The translations under genes were made by a program, and so were the position numbers. From Phoenix dactylifera (taxonomy: Eukaryota; Streptophyta; Magnoliopsida; Arecales; Arecaceae), in the NCBI RefSeq assembly GCF_009389715.1, contig NC_052393.1:868001-932000 (forward strand): a stretch of 64,000 nt of DNA, in the 5' to 3' direction. This document shows positions 11,181-22,387 of this stretch, in pieces. The notes under the pieces were generated by a model. It worked only from the letters and a program-made list of their open reading frames with translations, was not told where the DNA came from and searched no databases. Numbering within the stretch: the stretch's first letter is position 1; every line of letters begins with the position of its first letter.

Positions 11181-12312
11181 ATGGTAACGAAGATGCTAAC
11201 TTGAGTTTGTGAACCAAATCCCGATGACGCCCTGGTGGATGAGCCTTTGTAAAAATATCAGCAAGCTGATCTGCAGAAGCAACATGTATCAACTGAAGAG
11301 TGCCATGCTTGATATGATGCCGAATGAAGTGGCAATCTATCTCAATATACTTTATTCGCTCATGAAACACATCATTATGAGCAATTTGCATCGCACTTAT
11401 ATTATCACAATTGAGAGAGGAACCACTAGTCAGAGGAATACCCATATCATGGAGGAGCCATCGAAGCCAGATGAATTCAGAAGTAGTATCTGCCAATGCA
11501 CGATACTCAGCCTCTGTACTGGAGCGAGATACAACCGTTTGTTTCTTACTTTTCCAAGAAATGAGAGAAGAACCAAGCAAGAAACAATAGCCGGTGGTAG
11601 AACGACGATCTGTAGGATCTCCAGCCCAATCAGCATCAGAATAGGCTTGAAGATCCAAGGTAGAGTGGGCTGAGAATAAAAGACCGTGGAACAATGTACC
11701 CTTAACATACCGGAGAATACGTAAGACTGCTGCATAGTGTGTAGAACGCGGTGCATACATAAACTGACTGACCAATGTGACTGCATAAGAGATATCTGGG
11801 CGTGTAACAGTCAGATAGATAAGACTACCAACCAACTGTCGATACAAAGTCGCATCTGTTAATGGTTCGCCATCAGTGGGAAGAAGCTTAACATTCATTT
11901 CCAGAGGACTTTCCACAGTCTTGCTATCTGTCAACCCAGCACGAGAGATCAGCTCAGAAGCATACTTAGCCTGGGAAAGGTAGTAGCCATCTGAGCTGGA
12001 TGTCACCTCGAGACCAAGAAAGTAGCTAAGGGATCCTAAATCCTTCATCTCAAACTGTCGTCCAAGAAATTTTTTGAAGTGCATGAATCCCTGAGATGTC
12101 ATCTCCGGTAATAACCATATCATCCACATATAACAAGAGAAGAACAGTACCGGCCTCAGATCGGCGAAGAAACAGTGCAGAATCATATGCACTAGGAGTG
12201 AAACCTTGCTGAGTAAGGACTGAACTAAACTTGGAGAACCAAGCGCGAGGAGACTGCTTGAGACCATAAAGCGCCTTTCGGAGGCGACAAACCTTTCCAG
12301 GAGGATGAGCAA
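11176..12312 (-). pseudogene. Copia RT C-terminal part and RNase H
   Basis: The open frame carries the RT connection (FEMKDLGSLSYFLGLEV), the LYRQLVGSLIYL region, and an RNase H domain with AYSDADWAGDP, SWKSKKQTVVSRSSTEAEY and the QLADIFTK ending typical of copia. It lies in a different frame from the upstream integrase-RT part, with the change somewhere in 12060-12110, so it is not translated as one polyprotein. It is about 140 aa of RT plus a full RNase H. Confidence 0.85.
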
Positions 12313-13729
12313 GACCTGGAGGAGGCTGTAGATAAACTTCCTCAGCTAAATCACCATTGAGGAAGGCGTTTTTGGCAAAAGTCTCTTCATAGTCAATACC
12401 ATACTCTTGAGTGAATCCTCGAGCCACCAAACGAGCCTTGTAGCGTTCTACTGAACCATCAGCATGCGTCTTGATCTTGTATACCCACTTGCATCCCACT
12501 GTAGTCTTTCCAGGAGGTAGGTCAGTCAGATCCCATGTATGAGTGGCATGGAGTGCTTGAAGTTCATCGGACATAGCCTTCTGCCAAAGAGGATTAGAGC
12601 TGGCCTCGCGATAGGTACGAGGCTCATAGAGGGTAGCAAGAGTAAAAAAGCAATGATAGTCATTTAGATGAGATGGAGTGGATCGTACCCGACCAGAGCG
12701 ACGGAGGGTAGTACTGGGGAGGGGTTCGGGCTCGGATGATCCAGTTGTACTGATGGGATCAGTGGACGATCCAGCTTCGGTGGAGTCGGGCATGAAACGG
12801 TCTCTTGATGAGCTCTCATCACCTGCAACAGAAGAGGAATCTGGAAAGAAATCAATAGGAGGATTGTTGAAGACTGGGGAATATTGAGGAGAACCTGTGA
12901 AAAGAGGAGATATGCTGGTAAACATTTTGTGTTCCCAAAAGTGGACATGTCGAGATATACGAAGTCGTTTGGCTATGGGGTCATAACAACAATAACCTTT
13001 ATGTTCGATGCCATAACCAAGGAAACAGCAAAGACGTGATCGTGGTCCAAGTTTAGTATGTTCATGTGAAGGAAGTAGAACGAAGCAAGCACAACCAAAT
13101 ACTTTTAGGAAAGAGTAATCAGGAATTTTTTTATAAAGAACTTCATATGGTGATTTGTTTGAGATGATAGGAGAGGGTACCCGATTGATGGTATAGGCTG
13201 CTGTAAGAGCAGCCTCTCCCCAAAAAGATTCAGGTAATGCCGCAGAAAGAAGAAAGGACCTGACAATATCTAAGATATGCCGATGTTTTCGTTCGGCACG
13301 ACCATTTTGCTGAGAAGTATAAGGGCAAGAACGATGAGATAATGTTCCATCTTGTTTAAGTGCTTCCATAAATGAGGTAGAGGTATATTCCATGGCATTG
13401 TCGCTACGAAGAATTTTTATGGGCCGACCAAACTGAGTTTTAACCATCTGCTGAAAATCACGAAAAGTATCAAGCAATTCAGAACGATCACGTAAAAGAT
13501 AGAGCCATGTATACCGTGAGTAGTCATCAATAAATATCACAAAATATTTTGATCCTCCCTTAGTGGTAACAGGAGCAGGTCCCCAAACATCAGAGTGTAT
13601 CAAGTCAAAAGGTGCAGTAGAAAAAGAAATACTTTTATTAAAAGGTAAGGCATTTTGTTTTCCTAATTGACAAGAGACGCAATCAAAAGATTCAAAATTA
13701 ACTTTTCCTAAATGACCATTTGAAGCCAA
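12050..13729 (-). pseudogene. Copia integrase and internally deleted RT
   Basis: The integrase has its catalytic triad: HSDVWGP, LRSDNAMEY and GRAERKHRHIL. The RT begins normally (GCKWVYKIK, YKARLVARGFTQ), but after YEETFA it jumps straight to KNAFLNGD. That removes roughly 30 residues, including the motif-A Asp normally found in a QMDVK-like sequence just before the NAFLNGD block. The YVDD motif (LLLYVDDMVITG) is present. The loss is in frame, so it is a clean internal deletion rather than a frameshift. This RT cannot be catalytically active. Confidence 0.85.
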
Positions 13730-15204
13730 AACTGAACACGAGACGGAGAAGCATGTCCTAACCGAGAATGCCAGAGACTAGAGGATACAGCAGCGATTGA
13801 TGGGATAAGACTAGAGTTAGGAACATGTAGTGATATGAGCTCAAACAAACGGCCAACTTTACGCCCGGTCCCAACGAGCTGACCCGTCTTCTGATCCTGC
13901 ACATCACAACCTCTATCAGTAAAAGTTACTTTAAGGCCATGTTCCACAAGTTGACCAACAGACAGTAAGTTGAAAGATAATTTCGGAACAAGATATGTAT
14001 TAGGTAAAGACAGAATAGGAGTAGAGACAGAACCTACGTGGCTTACATCCATATGAGAGCCGTTAGCAGTGTAAATAACAGGAACAGAGTTTAGGTTTGT
14101 GCTCAAGGAAATTAGGGATGAATCAGAGGTCATGTGATTGCAGCAGGCGGAGTCAATAAACCAGGAGGAGGGTTTACCTGAGATGGTAGAGAGGGCAGTG
14201 CGAGATAGAACCTGATGAACTATTGCCTCAATATCAGCTGTAGTAAGGGATGAAGTGGGTATAGAAGAAGAGGATGCAGAACCAGACGAATCAGTAGAAG
14301 CAACGGCCGCAAAACGGTGTGATGAGATCGTCTGGGCTTTCTGAGCTGTCTTCGTCTCCTCAGCTTGTTTCTTCCTGCACTCTGAGATCTTATGGCCTAT
14401 TTTGCCACAATAGAAACACTGTTTCTGAAATTTACTAGTTTTTCCTTTGTCTGACTTTGAAGAGATAGCTGCAGCAACTGGAACAGAAGCAGAGGAGATA
14501 AGGGGGGTAGGTAAAATACCAGCTGATGTGGCCATAACCATATCAGTAGAGATGCCTCGACGAGTAGTCTGACGAGTTTCCTCTGAAATGAGTTCAGTGA
14601 GGGCGACCTCCACAGTCGGTCGAGGAGATCGATGAAGTAGGGAAGCCCTGGTAGTCTCAAATTCGTCGCGAATGCCCATCATAAGCTGAATAAATTGCCG
14701 ACGATCTCTATATTCTTGAAATTTCTTAGCAGAGTCCTCATCTGTAAAATTAGGATCAGCCTGGGAAAGTTGATCCCAGAGACTGCTGATCTGTGAATGG
14801 AAATCAAGAATGGATTGACCAGATGCTTGACGCAACTGGTGAATCCTAGACTCCAGCTGGAACTGAAGAGCCAAGTCACTTGAACAATTGTAACGATTTG
14901 CCAGAAATTCCCATGCAAGCTTGGCATTTCGAAATTTTGGGAGAAGAGTTTGAATGGAAGGCGCAGATGTATTAATAAACCAAGATAATATCTTACAGTG
15001 TGTACTCTCCCACTCCTCTCGTCATTCTTCAAAATTAGCATCAGACTCTGTAAGACCCTGTGTAGGAGCCTTCCTGTCTCCGGTGACAAATCTCCATAAT
15101 CTGCGCCCAATAAGAAAAACAGACATCTGTTGGGACCAAATGCTATAATTGGTCCCATTCAGAATGACCTCAATAGGGCGTGTAACATCAGTTGACAAGG
15201 CCAT
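13708..15204 (-). pseudogene. Copia Gag-protease-preintegrase with one stop
   Basis: ATG at 15204 starts Gag (NGTNYSIWSQQMSVF). A single in-frame TGA near 15019 interrupts it, after which the same frame continues to 13708. A CCHC knuckle, CFYCGKIGHKISEC, is at 14378-14418. The protease-like motif is FIDSACCNHMT; many copia lineages use DSGAT or DSGCCNHMT here. The GAG-pre-integrase motif LWHSRLGHASPSRV precedes a frame change around 13710-13730 into integrase. Otherwise the frame is open, fitting the young age from the LTRs. Confidence 0.85.
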
Positions 15205-15214
15205 GAATGAAATC

Positions 15215-15215
<1 letters not shown>

Positions 15216-15246
<31 letters not shown>

Positions 15247-15250
15247 CTTT
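15216..15250. repeat. (CTT)n microsatellite
   Basis: Uninterrupted CTT/TTC triplets immediately upstream of the Gag start (minus strand GAA repeats). Confidence 0.9.
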
Positions 15251-15483
15251 TTTGTCACGTCTCTGTAGCTTTAGCTAGCTGCCCAGATGACAGGTGACCA
15301 AACCCTTACGCCGCTTTCAACTTTCAACCTCCCTTGTCACACTTCTTTCACCAGACTTCAGAAAGAGCTCCTCTGCTTTTGTGCCACAGAGGTGAAGGGA
15401 AACCAAGGCGGAGAGGAGGTTGAAGAGAAACCCAAAGCGGAGAATAGGATATTTTACCTGACAGCGGAGAAGAGAAAAGAAGC

Positions 15484-15738
15484 CGGAAGGGCGGAGGCGG
15501 CCGGAAGGGCGGAGGCCCAAAGAAGAAGCCGGTATCCCGGTCGGTCAAGGCCGGCCTCCAGTTCCCGGTCGGCCGGATCGGTCGTTACCTCAAGAAAGGC
15601 CGCTACTCCCAGCGCGTCGGCACCGGCGCGCCCGTCTACCTCGCCGCCGTCCTCGAGTACCTCGCCACCGTCCTCGAGTACCTCGCCGCCGAGGTTCTGG
15701 AGTTGGCCGGGAACGCGGCGCGGGACAACAAGAAAAAC
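15484..15738 (+). pseudogene. Captured histone H2A fragment
   Basis: In plus-strand frame the DNA encodes about 85 residues of histone H2A: a basic tail ([18 protein letters not shown]), then [36 protein letters not shown] and [17 protein letters not shown]. This is the N-terminal tail end, helices 1-2 and the start of loop 2 of the histone fold. It lacks the start codon, the rest of helix 3 and the C-terminal tail. Within it, 21 bp encoding VLEYLA(A/T) are tandemly duplicated, which would add seven residues to helix 2, so the product could not fold as H2A. It has no intron and runs opposite to the retroelement. The frame opens after a stop near 15450 and closes near 15850. Confidence 0.88.
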
Positions 15739-16197
15739 CCAAAGCCGGAGAAGAGAAACCCAAAGCCGGCACCTGACAGCGGACGGACAGGCGGGCTCCT
15801 CCTTCTTCTCAGGTCCACTCCGAGCTCCGGCGGGCAGGCTCGATGTGGGTGACAGCAGAGGAGAAGAAATCCACGGCAGGTTGGATGTGGGTCACAGCGG
15901 CGGAGAAACAGAGGACAATCCTCTTCTCCGGTCAGAGGACAATCCTCTTCTCCGGTCTCCTACACCGCCGCCGGAGACCGAGACAAGCTTCTTGGAAGAG
16001 ACCGAAAGGACCTCTCGTTGCCGCCGGCCGCTAGCTCGAAGAGAAGTGAGATGGGAGAAGGAGACTCTCGGGACAATGGAAGAACCTCAGCTAACCGCCG
16101 GCCGTTAGCTCGAAAAGAAGAATGATGGGAGAAGAAGACTTTCAGCACAAAGGGAGAGGGGAGAGGGAAAGAGGCTCTCGTAGAGCTAGAGAAGGTG

Positions 16198-16211
16198 AGG
16201 CTCTGATACCA
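16198..16211 (-). other. Primer-binding site (initiator Met-tRNA)
   Basis: On the minus strand it reads TGGTATCAGAGCCT directly after the LTR end. This matches the 3' end of plant initiator Met-tRNA and is the standard copia primer site. Confidence 0.9.
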
Positions 16212-16348
16212 TGTTGAGAGGGAGATGAAGAGGATAGAGAAACAAGGAAGAAAAGCATATGCTTCTCTACTTCTTCATTATCAGAACAGTGTCATAGCCC
16301 TCTCTTTTATAGATGAGGGTGGCTGTGTACAAGTAAGGTACAGCTAAG
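16212..16348 (-). repeat. 5' LTR, truncated to 137 of 218 bp
   Basis: It is identical to 10945-11081 except one base (A versus C in the CTTCTNTAC word). Homology stops after CAGCTAAG at 16348; the next bases, CATAGAATTC, belong to WAK intron 2. The missing outer 81 bp is the start of U3 in the element's own direction, so the element's promoter is damaged. WAK intron 2 copies have AAAGCATA at this point, so the join has a 3-bp AAG overlap. Confidence 0.9.
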
Positions 16349-17656
16349 CATAGAATTCTAGGCTGCTTAAAAGTTTCAAACTTTCGTTTAGTATGGGAAA
16401 GGAATAAACACGAGGGAGAACCTCCTTGTTATTCGAACTCATGGATTATTACTCTACCTGTCTATTTACAATCTCCAGGCATTGTCGCTAGCACCAGCTT
16501 TGCCCTTCTACTATTACTATGCATTGTCCTTTCCCGGGTACGTGAAAGAAGAAAACTTACAAGGATAAAAGAGGAATACTTTCGGCGACATGGAGGGCGG
16601 TTGTTACTAGAAGAGATAAAGTCGAAGCAAGGTCTTGCATTTAAGGTATATACGAAAGGAGAGCTAGAGCAGGCAACAAATAACTTTGACAAGAACCGAA
16701 TTCTTGGAGGTGGAGGCCATGGAACCGTCTATAAGGGAATACTGAATGACAGTCATGCAGTTGCCATAAAAAAATCAAAAATAATTAATGATTGCCAAAA
16801 GAAGGAATTTGGGAAGGAGATGGTTATTCTTTCTCAGATCAACCATAAGAATGTGGTGAAGCTCTTGGGATGTTGTCTGGAGGTGGAAGTCCCTATGCTG
16901 GTTTATGAATTTGTCTCAAATGGAACGTTATTCCAATTAATCCATGACAGAAATAAGTCATCCCACATTTCATTGGATACCCGTTTGGAGATTGCTTTAC
17001 AGTCTGCAGAAGCCCTTGCATATCTACATTCATCAGCTTCCCCTCCAATCCTTCATGGAGATGTCAAGTCTTCCAACATACTTTTGGATGACAACTACAA
17101 TGCAAAGGTGTCCGATTTTGGAGCTTCAATGTTGGTGCCAAAGGATGAAACTCAGTTTGCTACATTAGTTCAAGGGACTTGTGGTTACCTGGATCCTGAA
17201 TACCTACAAACATGTCAATTAACCGATAAAAGTGATGTTTATAGTTTTGGTGTTGTTCTTTTGGAGCTCCTCACTAGAAAGAAGGCAATTTATTTTGAAG
17301 GATCTGATGAAGAAAGGAGCTTCTCATCAAGTTTTTTATCTGCCATGAAGGAGGATCGACTTCTACAGCTTTTGGACAGTCGTATTAAAAATGAAGAGGA
17401 TATGGAATTGGTACAAGAAGTTGCTGAGCTAACAAAGCGATGCCTCAATGTTAGAAGTGAAGATAGGCCTACGATGAAGGAGGTGGCCGACGACCTAAAT
17501 CGGTTAAAAAAATTCAAGCAGCATCCATTTTTACAACATAATCCTGAAGAGATTGAGAGTTTGCTTGGTAAGCCACCAAGCTACACTGAAAATGAAATCT
17601 CTCAATACTATAGTATAGAAAAGAAAGCAACGATAGATATAGAATGTGGAAGATGA
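16349..17656 (+). pseudogene. WAK1: kinase exon of a decapitated wall-associated kinase
   Basis: Bases 16349-16478 are the 3' part of WAK intron 2, ending in the CAG acceptor. Exon 3 (16479-17656) is open for 392 codons: transmembrane helix (GIVASTSFALLLLLCIVLS), juxtamembrane segment, and a full Ser/Thr kinase with LGGGGHGTVYKG, VAIKK, HGDVKSSNILLD, SDFGAS and GTCGYLDPEY. The signal peptide, GUB_WAK and EGF exons are gone. No in-frame ATG precedes the kinase: upstream the frame meets a TAA inside the LTR (16334), and the juxtamembrane Met of WAK2 and WAK3 is Thr here (KLTRIKEEYF). The kinase is closer to WAK3 than WAK2 (GILNDSH, CCLEVEVP, TENEIS). The intact frame suggests the loss is recent. 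A kinase fragment could appear only through an unusual start or a chimeric transcript. Confidence 0.85.
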
Positions 17657-20130
17657 GCTTTTTTTTCCCTTTGTTTTTCGAAGAAGAGTTGGAGGATGAT
17701 CATATTGCATAGAATAATACAAGTTTCTACCCTTATGTATTAGAACTATATATGATGGTGATTTATATGTACTTGTGCATGCATCTGCGAGATGCAATAT
17801 TTCTAGTTTATGAAATATGGCTAGTTTAAATTATATATTTATGGTTTCATACTAATTGTTGTTGGTGCTGCTATTGTTTTGCTAATCATCCGAACCACAG
17901 TTACAAATTTTGGGCTTTTATTTGAACAAAGAGTAGCTCCAAGTTAGATTATTCTATTTACTTAAAAAAATAATGGTATCCCCAAAGACAAACTTGAAAT
18001 ATATAGTGTAAAAACGCTCAGCCATGTAACAGGCCCGCAAATGAATAATTTCGTCAAGAAAATTATAATTGTTAAGTACAAACCGGTAAACAAACATCAT
18101 GATCATCATAATCTATAGTCAGCATGATTTTTGAAGATTAATTATTTGGCACAACTCCTCTTTATATGCCCATCGCATTAAGGCACTTCTCAGGCTTGGG
18201 CACTTTCAAGTAAATGGGCTTCTTATCAATTTCTTTGAAATGATTACTGGTATATTTTTGTCCCTATTTTACAAAACATAATCCGAGCTATCAGTGCATC
18301 CGTCTTGTTAGGTGAGTCTACGTGGAAATCGGATGACCCAGTCTAATTCGACCCAATGCCGTGCAAATGTGAACTTCTATTTGAACGTGAACATATTGAA
18401 TGCAAAACCTTCATAAGTACCCTTGAGTGTTAATTATAAAAAAAATATTCCACCTCTCTTGTTTTCTTACTAATATAAGAAAACTCTTCCATTTGAACTC
18501 TTTCAGGTTTGGACTCCACTATTTTAATATTTTTTTGAGTGTCGGGAATCTACGCACTGCCTTTTCTCAATGGTATTGGGATTTCATCTTTCGCACGAAT
18601 GAAGGTTTCACCACCGAAAGCCACTGTTGGTTAGTCAACTAGTCGCTTTAGGATACACGCAGGTGGATGCATGATGAGTTCGGAGCGCTCTAAGCTCTAT
18701 GCAGTAGGTGATCAAATAAAAGATTCATGTGAAAGAAAGTGAATCTTCCTTTTGCGGGAGAGACACAGTCCCAATCCTTCTTGGAGACCATCATGACTAT
18801 ATATATGATTTCCTTTTCAAGGGATTTTTTTTAAAAAAACTTTTTAGTAACGCTCTTAATTGGTTGATTCCATGCATGGTTCCTCTTTCCGTCTTTTCTA
18901 AGGAGCTCTCCCTTTCAAACAGAAAAAAATCTCGCTCCACTTGCTACAAAATTCCAAGCTTCATGTACTCTTCATCTTTGGCATTACATGGGCAGCTCTC
19001 ATTGGAACCATCTCAGAAAATTAGATATGTAGACCAGGAGTCGGTCTTCATATTTTCACATTTACTTCCCCCAAGGTGCTGACGAGTTTGGCCATCACAC
19101 GGCAGGCAATAAGCTCAGGGTCCGCAAGTCATCAATCATCTTCCAATCATCCTAGGGATTTGAAATGTTGATAACAAGAAATTCAGACTTTCACACGAAA
19201 AACTCGAAATGTTGATGATTTGAGAAAGAAAACTTCGTGTTTGAGAGAGAAAAACGTGAGTGGTCTCGATCCATGCCACGTTAACGGCTTAAGATAACTG
19301 TTTTGAGGGTTTTTTTTTCTAGAAAAGAAGAGGCTGAGCCGTCTAATTTATTGGACATGCAAGAGAAGTATGTACATGAGAGTCAAAGAACACAGAGATG
19401 AAATGTATATTACGAAGACGGAAAATAAATAAGTAATAGTCAGTGAGAAAGAAATAGAAAACAATGAACCAAGAGCGGCGAATGGAGTGAATCCTCAATC
19501 TATCTAGATCCCTACAACTTGATATATTTTGATGTGCCGATAAAGTAACCCAGTTGAGATTTACCTCCTTTCCATAAGAATGGTTATCTCATCCAGCTTC
19601 ATTATAGTAAATGAGGTGAGGAAAGAAAAGGCTCTCATGTGGACTGATTGTAGGCTAGATACCTCTAGCCAAATGAAAATCGCTGTATAAAGGATCTTAA
19701 TATCATTGTTTTTTAAGTTTTGGGTACCGAAGGAATACACGACCCTCACGCCATGCGGGACGGCCAAAACCCAACCCCATCCGGCAATTGCTTGGCATTT
19801 ACTTCTCGTGCATCCCGACAGCGATTGACGGCTCGACAAGACCCAGCGACGGAGCAAGTCGTCGAACGGGATCGAGTGCGTCGTTTTCCAGACGCGGTGC
19901 GGATAAGAACGACCGTCCAAGGCCCGAAGAAAGGACTAAAGAGGGATCAAGTTAAGCCGTCTTGAAAACACAATCAAGTAGAACATTGACTTGGTGGACG
20001 CGCGACCGACTAGCAGCTTGCGCATTTAGTTGTCACGAGAAATTAATGTCGGCTCGCGATCGGAATACACGGATGCAGCGAAGTAAAAATCAAAATAGCG
20101 ATCTTTCCTGCATCAGCCCTAATTAGAATC
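17657..20130. repeat. WAK 3' flank module, copy 1
   Basis: Homologous to 35437-37200 (after WAK2), 51529-53790 plus 56120-56620 (after WAK3), and in part 31276-32040 and 40798-42511 plus 46499-46690. It gives uninterrupted reference sites for the CACTA insertion (ATCTATCTAGATCCCTAC near 19500) and the solo LTR insertion (GAGATTTACCTCC near 19556). No exon is supported; short open frames differ among copies. Confidence 0.8.
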
Positions 20131-21126
20131 AAAATCAAAATAAAAAAATTAATTAAATAATAAAGTATTTTTGGAAAATTATTTTTTAAAATATATACAG
20201 TAGAATAAGATTTAAATATTAAAAAGAGAGTTCAGATTAAACTTCGAGAGACCAAAATATTTTCATTTTTTCTAAAATGAGAATGGAAAAGAGACTCCAC
20301 CTAACCAATTGGCTGGAGTGGGAGTTGCTAATTTATCCGGAGTCTAACTCTTCCTATCTAAATATGTCCAATGCATCATGGAGTTGGATTTATCTCCACC
20401 TTGCATACTCACTCAAGGGCCTGCATTAATCACCACTAGATGATTAACCTAGGTAATGCATACAACAGGAGCATGCCTGATTATTTGTACCAATCTTGCT
20501 CAACATTCGTTGTAGGTATTTACTCGGATATTCTAGTGCAACGTGCAAATTAGAGAGGAACCGAGCTCAAGGTTGACTTAGATTGGGATTGGGGGATACC
20601 TAATTGGTACACATCAGGGTATTGAATTTAAACAATGTGTATGCCTCATTGATATACACAGTATCATATGGCTCGCTCGATGGGTAAGGTACTATTTTTT
20701 AATTTAGAAAATATACCCTTCCTAAAATATTATTTTTACTAATTGCATAGTTATCTAGAAAAATATATTATTGTTAATATATAAAACATATATTTTATTA
20801 ATATATTATTATTTTTACTAAAATATATTATTCTTATAATTAGTGTCATTAATATCATTAATTTTATTATTTTTACTAAAATATTACTAATTTTAACTAA
20901 TGTGCTAAAATATTATTGTTTTGTATAATGTTTATATCAAAGAAACTCTTTTCGTGGTTCGGCGGTCCTGTGCATGATAAGTTTTATATGCTAGGCCTCG
21001 AAAGATGGCAATTAAGCCCATTTCACCTCAATTTTGACTCTGCTTTGCCTTTTTCCCCTTGCAGTTTGTGGTGCTGTAACCCCCCATCAGGCCTAGCAAG
21101 AAAGGCACGAAAGCATTTTTTTCCCT
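20131..21126. repeat. AT-rich module shared with 57280-58200
   Basis: Bases 20330-21080 align with about 57270-58180, for example TCAAAGAAACTCTTTTC and GGCAATTAAGCCCATTTCA. The stretch 20670-20930 is very AT-rich with ATATTA-type runs. No gene seen. Confidence 0.65.
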
Positions 21127-21296
21127 GCAACGAAAGAGGGTCGACTTCTAGAGATTTTGGACAGTCGGGTCGGAAGAGAAGGAGCTACTTCAAGAATTTG
21201 CTGCGCTTTGTTCAGGAGCAGAAAGGCCCACAATGAACGAAGTAGCAGAACAACTCCAAAGATTAAGAAAGTATAAGCGATATCCATGGGTGCAAA
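21127..21296 (+). pseudogene. WAK kinase C-terminal relic
   Basis: The plus strand reads ATKEGRLLEILDSRV, then, after a frame change near 21170, EEKELLQEFAALCSGAERPT followed by MNEVAEQLQRLRKYKRYPWV. This is the end of a WAK-type kinase (LLDxRV, RPTMxEVAxxLxRLRKY). It differs clearly from the three WAKs here (RPTMKEVADDLDRLRKFKQH), so it is a remnant of another subfamily or a much older copy. The region is preserved as WAK only in this copy; the matching module near 58190 lacks it. Confidence 0.65.
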
Positions 21297-22028
21297 TAAT
21301 AAAATGACCAAGTAGTTTGAAGATGGAAGAAACAAGAACAAAATAAAAAGGAAAAGGGAAGAGACTATTTTACTCTTAACTCTAAGGGCCTGATCATTGA
21401 AGGGGAAAAATGTTACCTATATATTTTTCTAGGTAAGTATTTTTCAGATAATATTTAGATAAAAAATAATTTATTCATATTTTTATATATTAAAAATAAT
21501 TTATCTATATTTTTTTATGCATCGAAAAATAGCTCTGAAATATAAAAAAATAATTAATTTTTTATAATATTTATCCACCAAAGAACAGCTTTCAAGGCAC
21601 CTTTTGACCGAAACAAAGAACATGCTAGTTGGCCCGCATTCCTATCCCGAACTAATTAACCAACCGCACGGTTTTCCAAGAAGGCATTGTCTGTTATGTA
21701 AGGTTCATGTAGATATAATTTGGTGGAGTTGAAGCAATTGCATAACTTTAACATCGACGCACTAACACAGGCATCAAACTCTACTCGCCTAGCTTTGTTT
21801 ACAAGGTGGTCGAAGGACCTGAACGCATAAACAAGTCCTCTGAGTTCCCCCCCGCTCTTCACAGGTCTTTTAGCAAACTCCCCAATCAATCGCCCCCAGC
21901 GCCGCGCCCCTACGACATGTCTATAAATCTTTCTTCCTTCCCCTTCTCTACCACGTCTCCTCCTCCTCTTCAGGTCATTTGATTGATGAAAATTTACATT
22001 CGTATTTTTATTTTTTTTAAAAAATAGC
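21297..22028. other. Spacer with an orphan promoter-like stretch
   Basis: Bases 21297-21360 and 21596-21780 resemble parts of 47290-47760 and 63790-64000. At 21918-21926 TCTATAAAT is followed by a C/T-rich leader-like sequence, resembling a promoter. Any gene it served is cut off by the CACTA remnant at 22029. No coding region is supported. Confidence 0.35.
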
Positions 22029-22387
22029 AATCCCGATGCTTTAAAGCGTTAGTAAATAAAAGTTGTGGCACACCTACGCCGATGCTTTAAAGCGTCGGCC
22101 AAATACCAACGCTTTAAAGCGTCGGCGAAAATCCAAAACTGGGCCTGCTTTGGGCTTTCTTGACACTTTAAAGCGTCGGCGAATGTGGTTTTTGCCGACG
22201 CTTTTATTAGCATCGGGAAAGCCTTTTTGCCGACATTTTCTCTTAGCGTCGGCAAAAATCGGACCCACGCCCACCTGCCCGACGTTTGACCCACGCTTTG
22301 GGGTGCGTGGGCTGAAAATTCACCGATGCTTAAAAGCATCGGTAGAGACCAAAAAAACCGCCGGGAGATATCCTTTCTTTTGTAGTG
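22029..22387. mobile_element. CACTA element end (truncated)
   Basis: The right end ...CTTTCTTTTGTAGTG is, on the other strand, CACTACAAAAGAAAG, a CACTA terminal repeat. Inside are many copies of (C)CGACGCTTTAAAGCGTCGG-like palindromes in the same style as the element at 42512. No left CACTA terminus was found, so one end is missing. Confidence 0.7.

Larger units (their letters stand above)
15205..16197 (-). other. Copia leader with captured and duplicated DNA
   Basis: About 1 kb lies between the primer-binding site and the Gag ATG, and much of it is not typical retroelement sequence. It includes a CTT microsatellite (15216-15250) and an H2A fragment on the opposite strand (15484-15738). Repeats of AACCCAAAGC and CCTGACAGCGGA lie on both sides of the H2A piece. 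A 24-bp tandem repeat starting AGAGGACAATCC is at about 15910-15957. A roughly 60-bp repeat around CCGCCGGCCG occurs at about 16020 and 16095. Long frames here on either strand are low-complexity and not believed. Confidence 0.75.
10945..16348 (-). mobile_element. Young Ty1-copia element inserted at WAK1
   Basis: A minus-strand element. It has an LTR at the left (10945-11162), a polypurine tract, Pol and Gag pieces, a roughly 1-kb leader, a Met-tRNA primer-binding site and a truncated LTR at the right (16212-16348). Over the 137 bp both LTRs share I count one difference, so insertion was recent. The left flank is the WAK1 promoter and the right flank is WAK1 intron 2, so the two flanks are not adjacent in an intact WAK gene. 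The right target duplication is deleted. The coding region is broken (a stop in Gag, two frame changes, an RT deletion), so it could move only with help. Confidence 0.9.

Noticed and set aside
11209-11673. Plus-strand 154-codon frame
   Set aside because: Antisense shadow of the copia RNase H coding region.
15287-16108. 273-codon plus-strand frame
   Set aside because: It covers the H2A fragment in the wrong frame; the product is Ser/Pro/Arg-rich noise.
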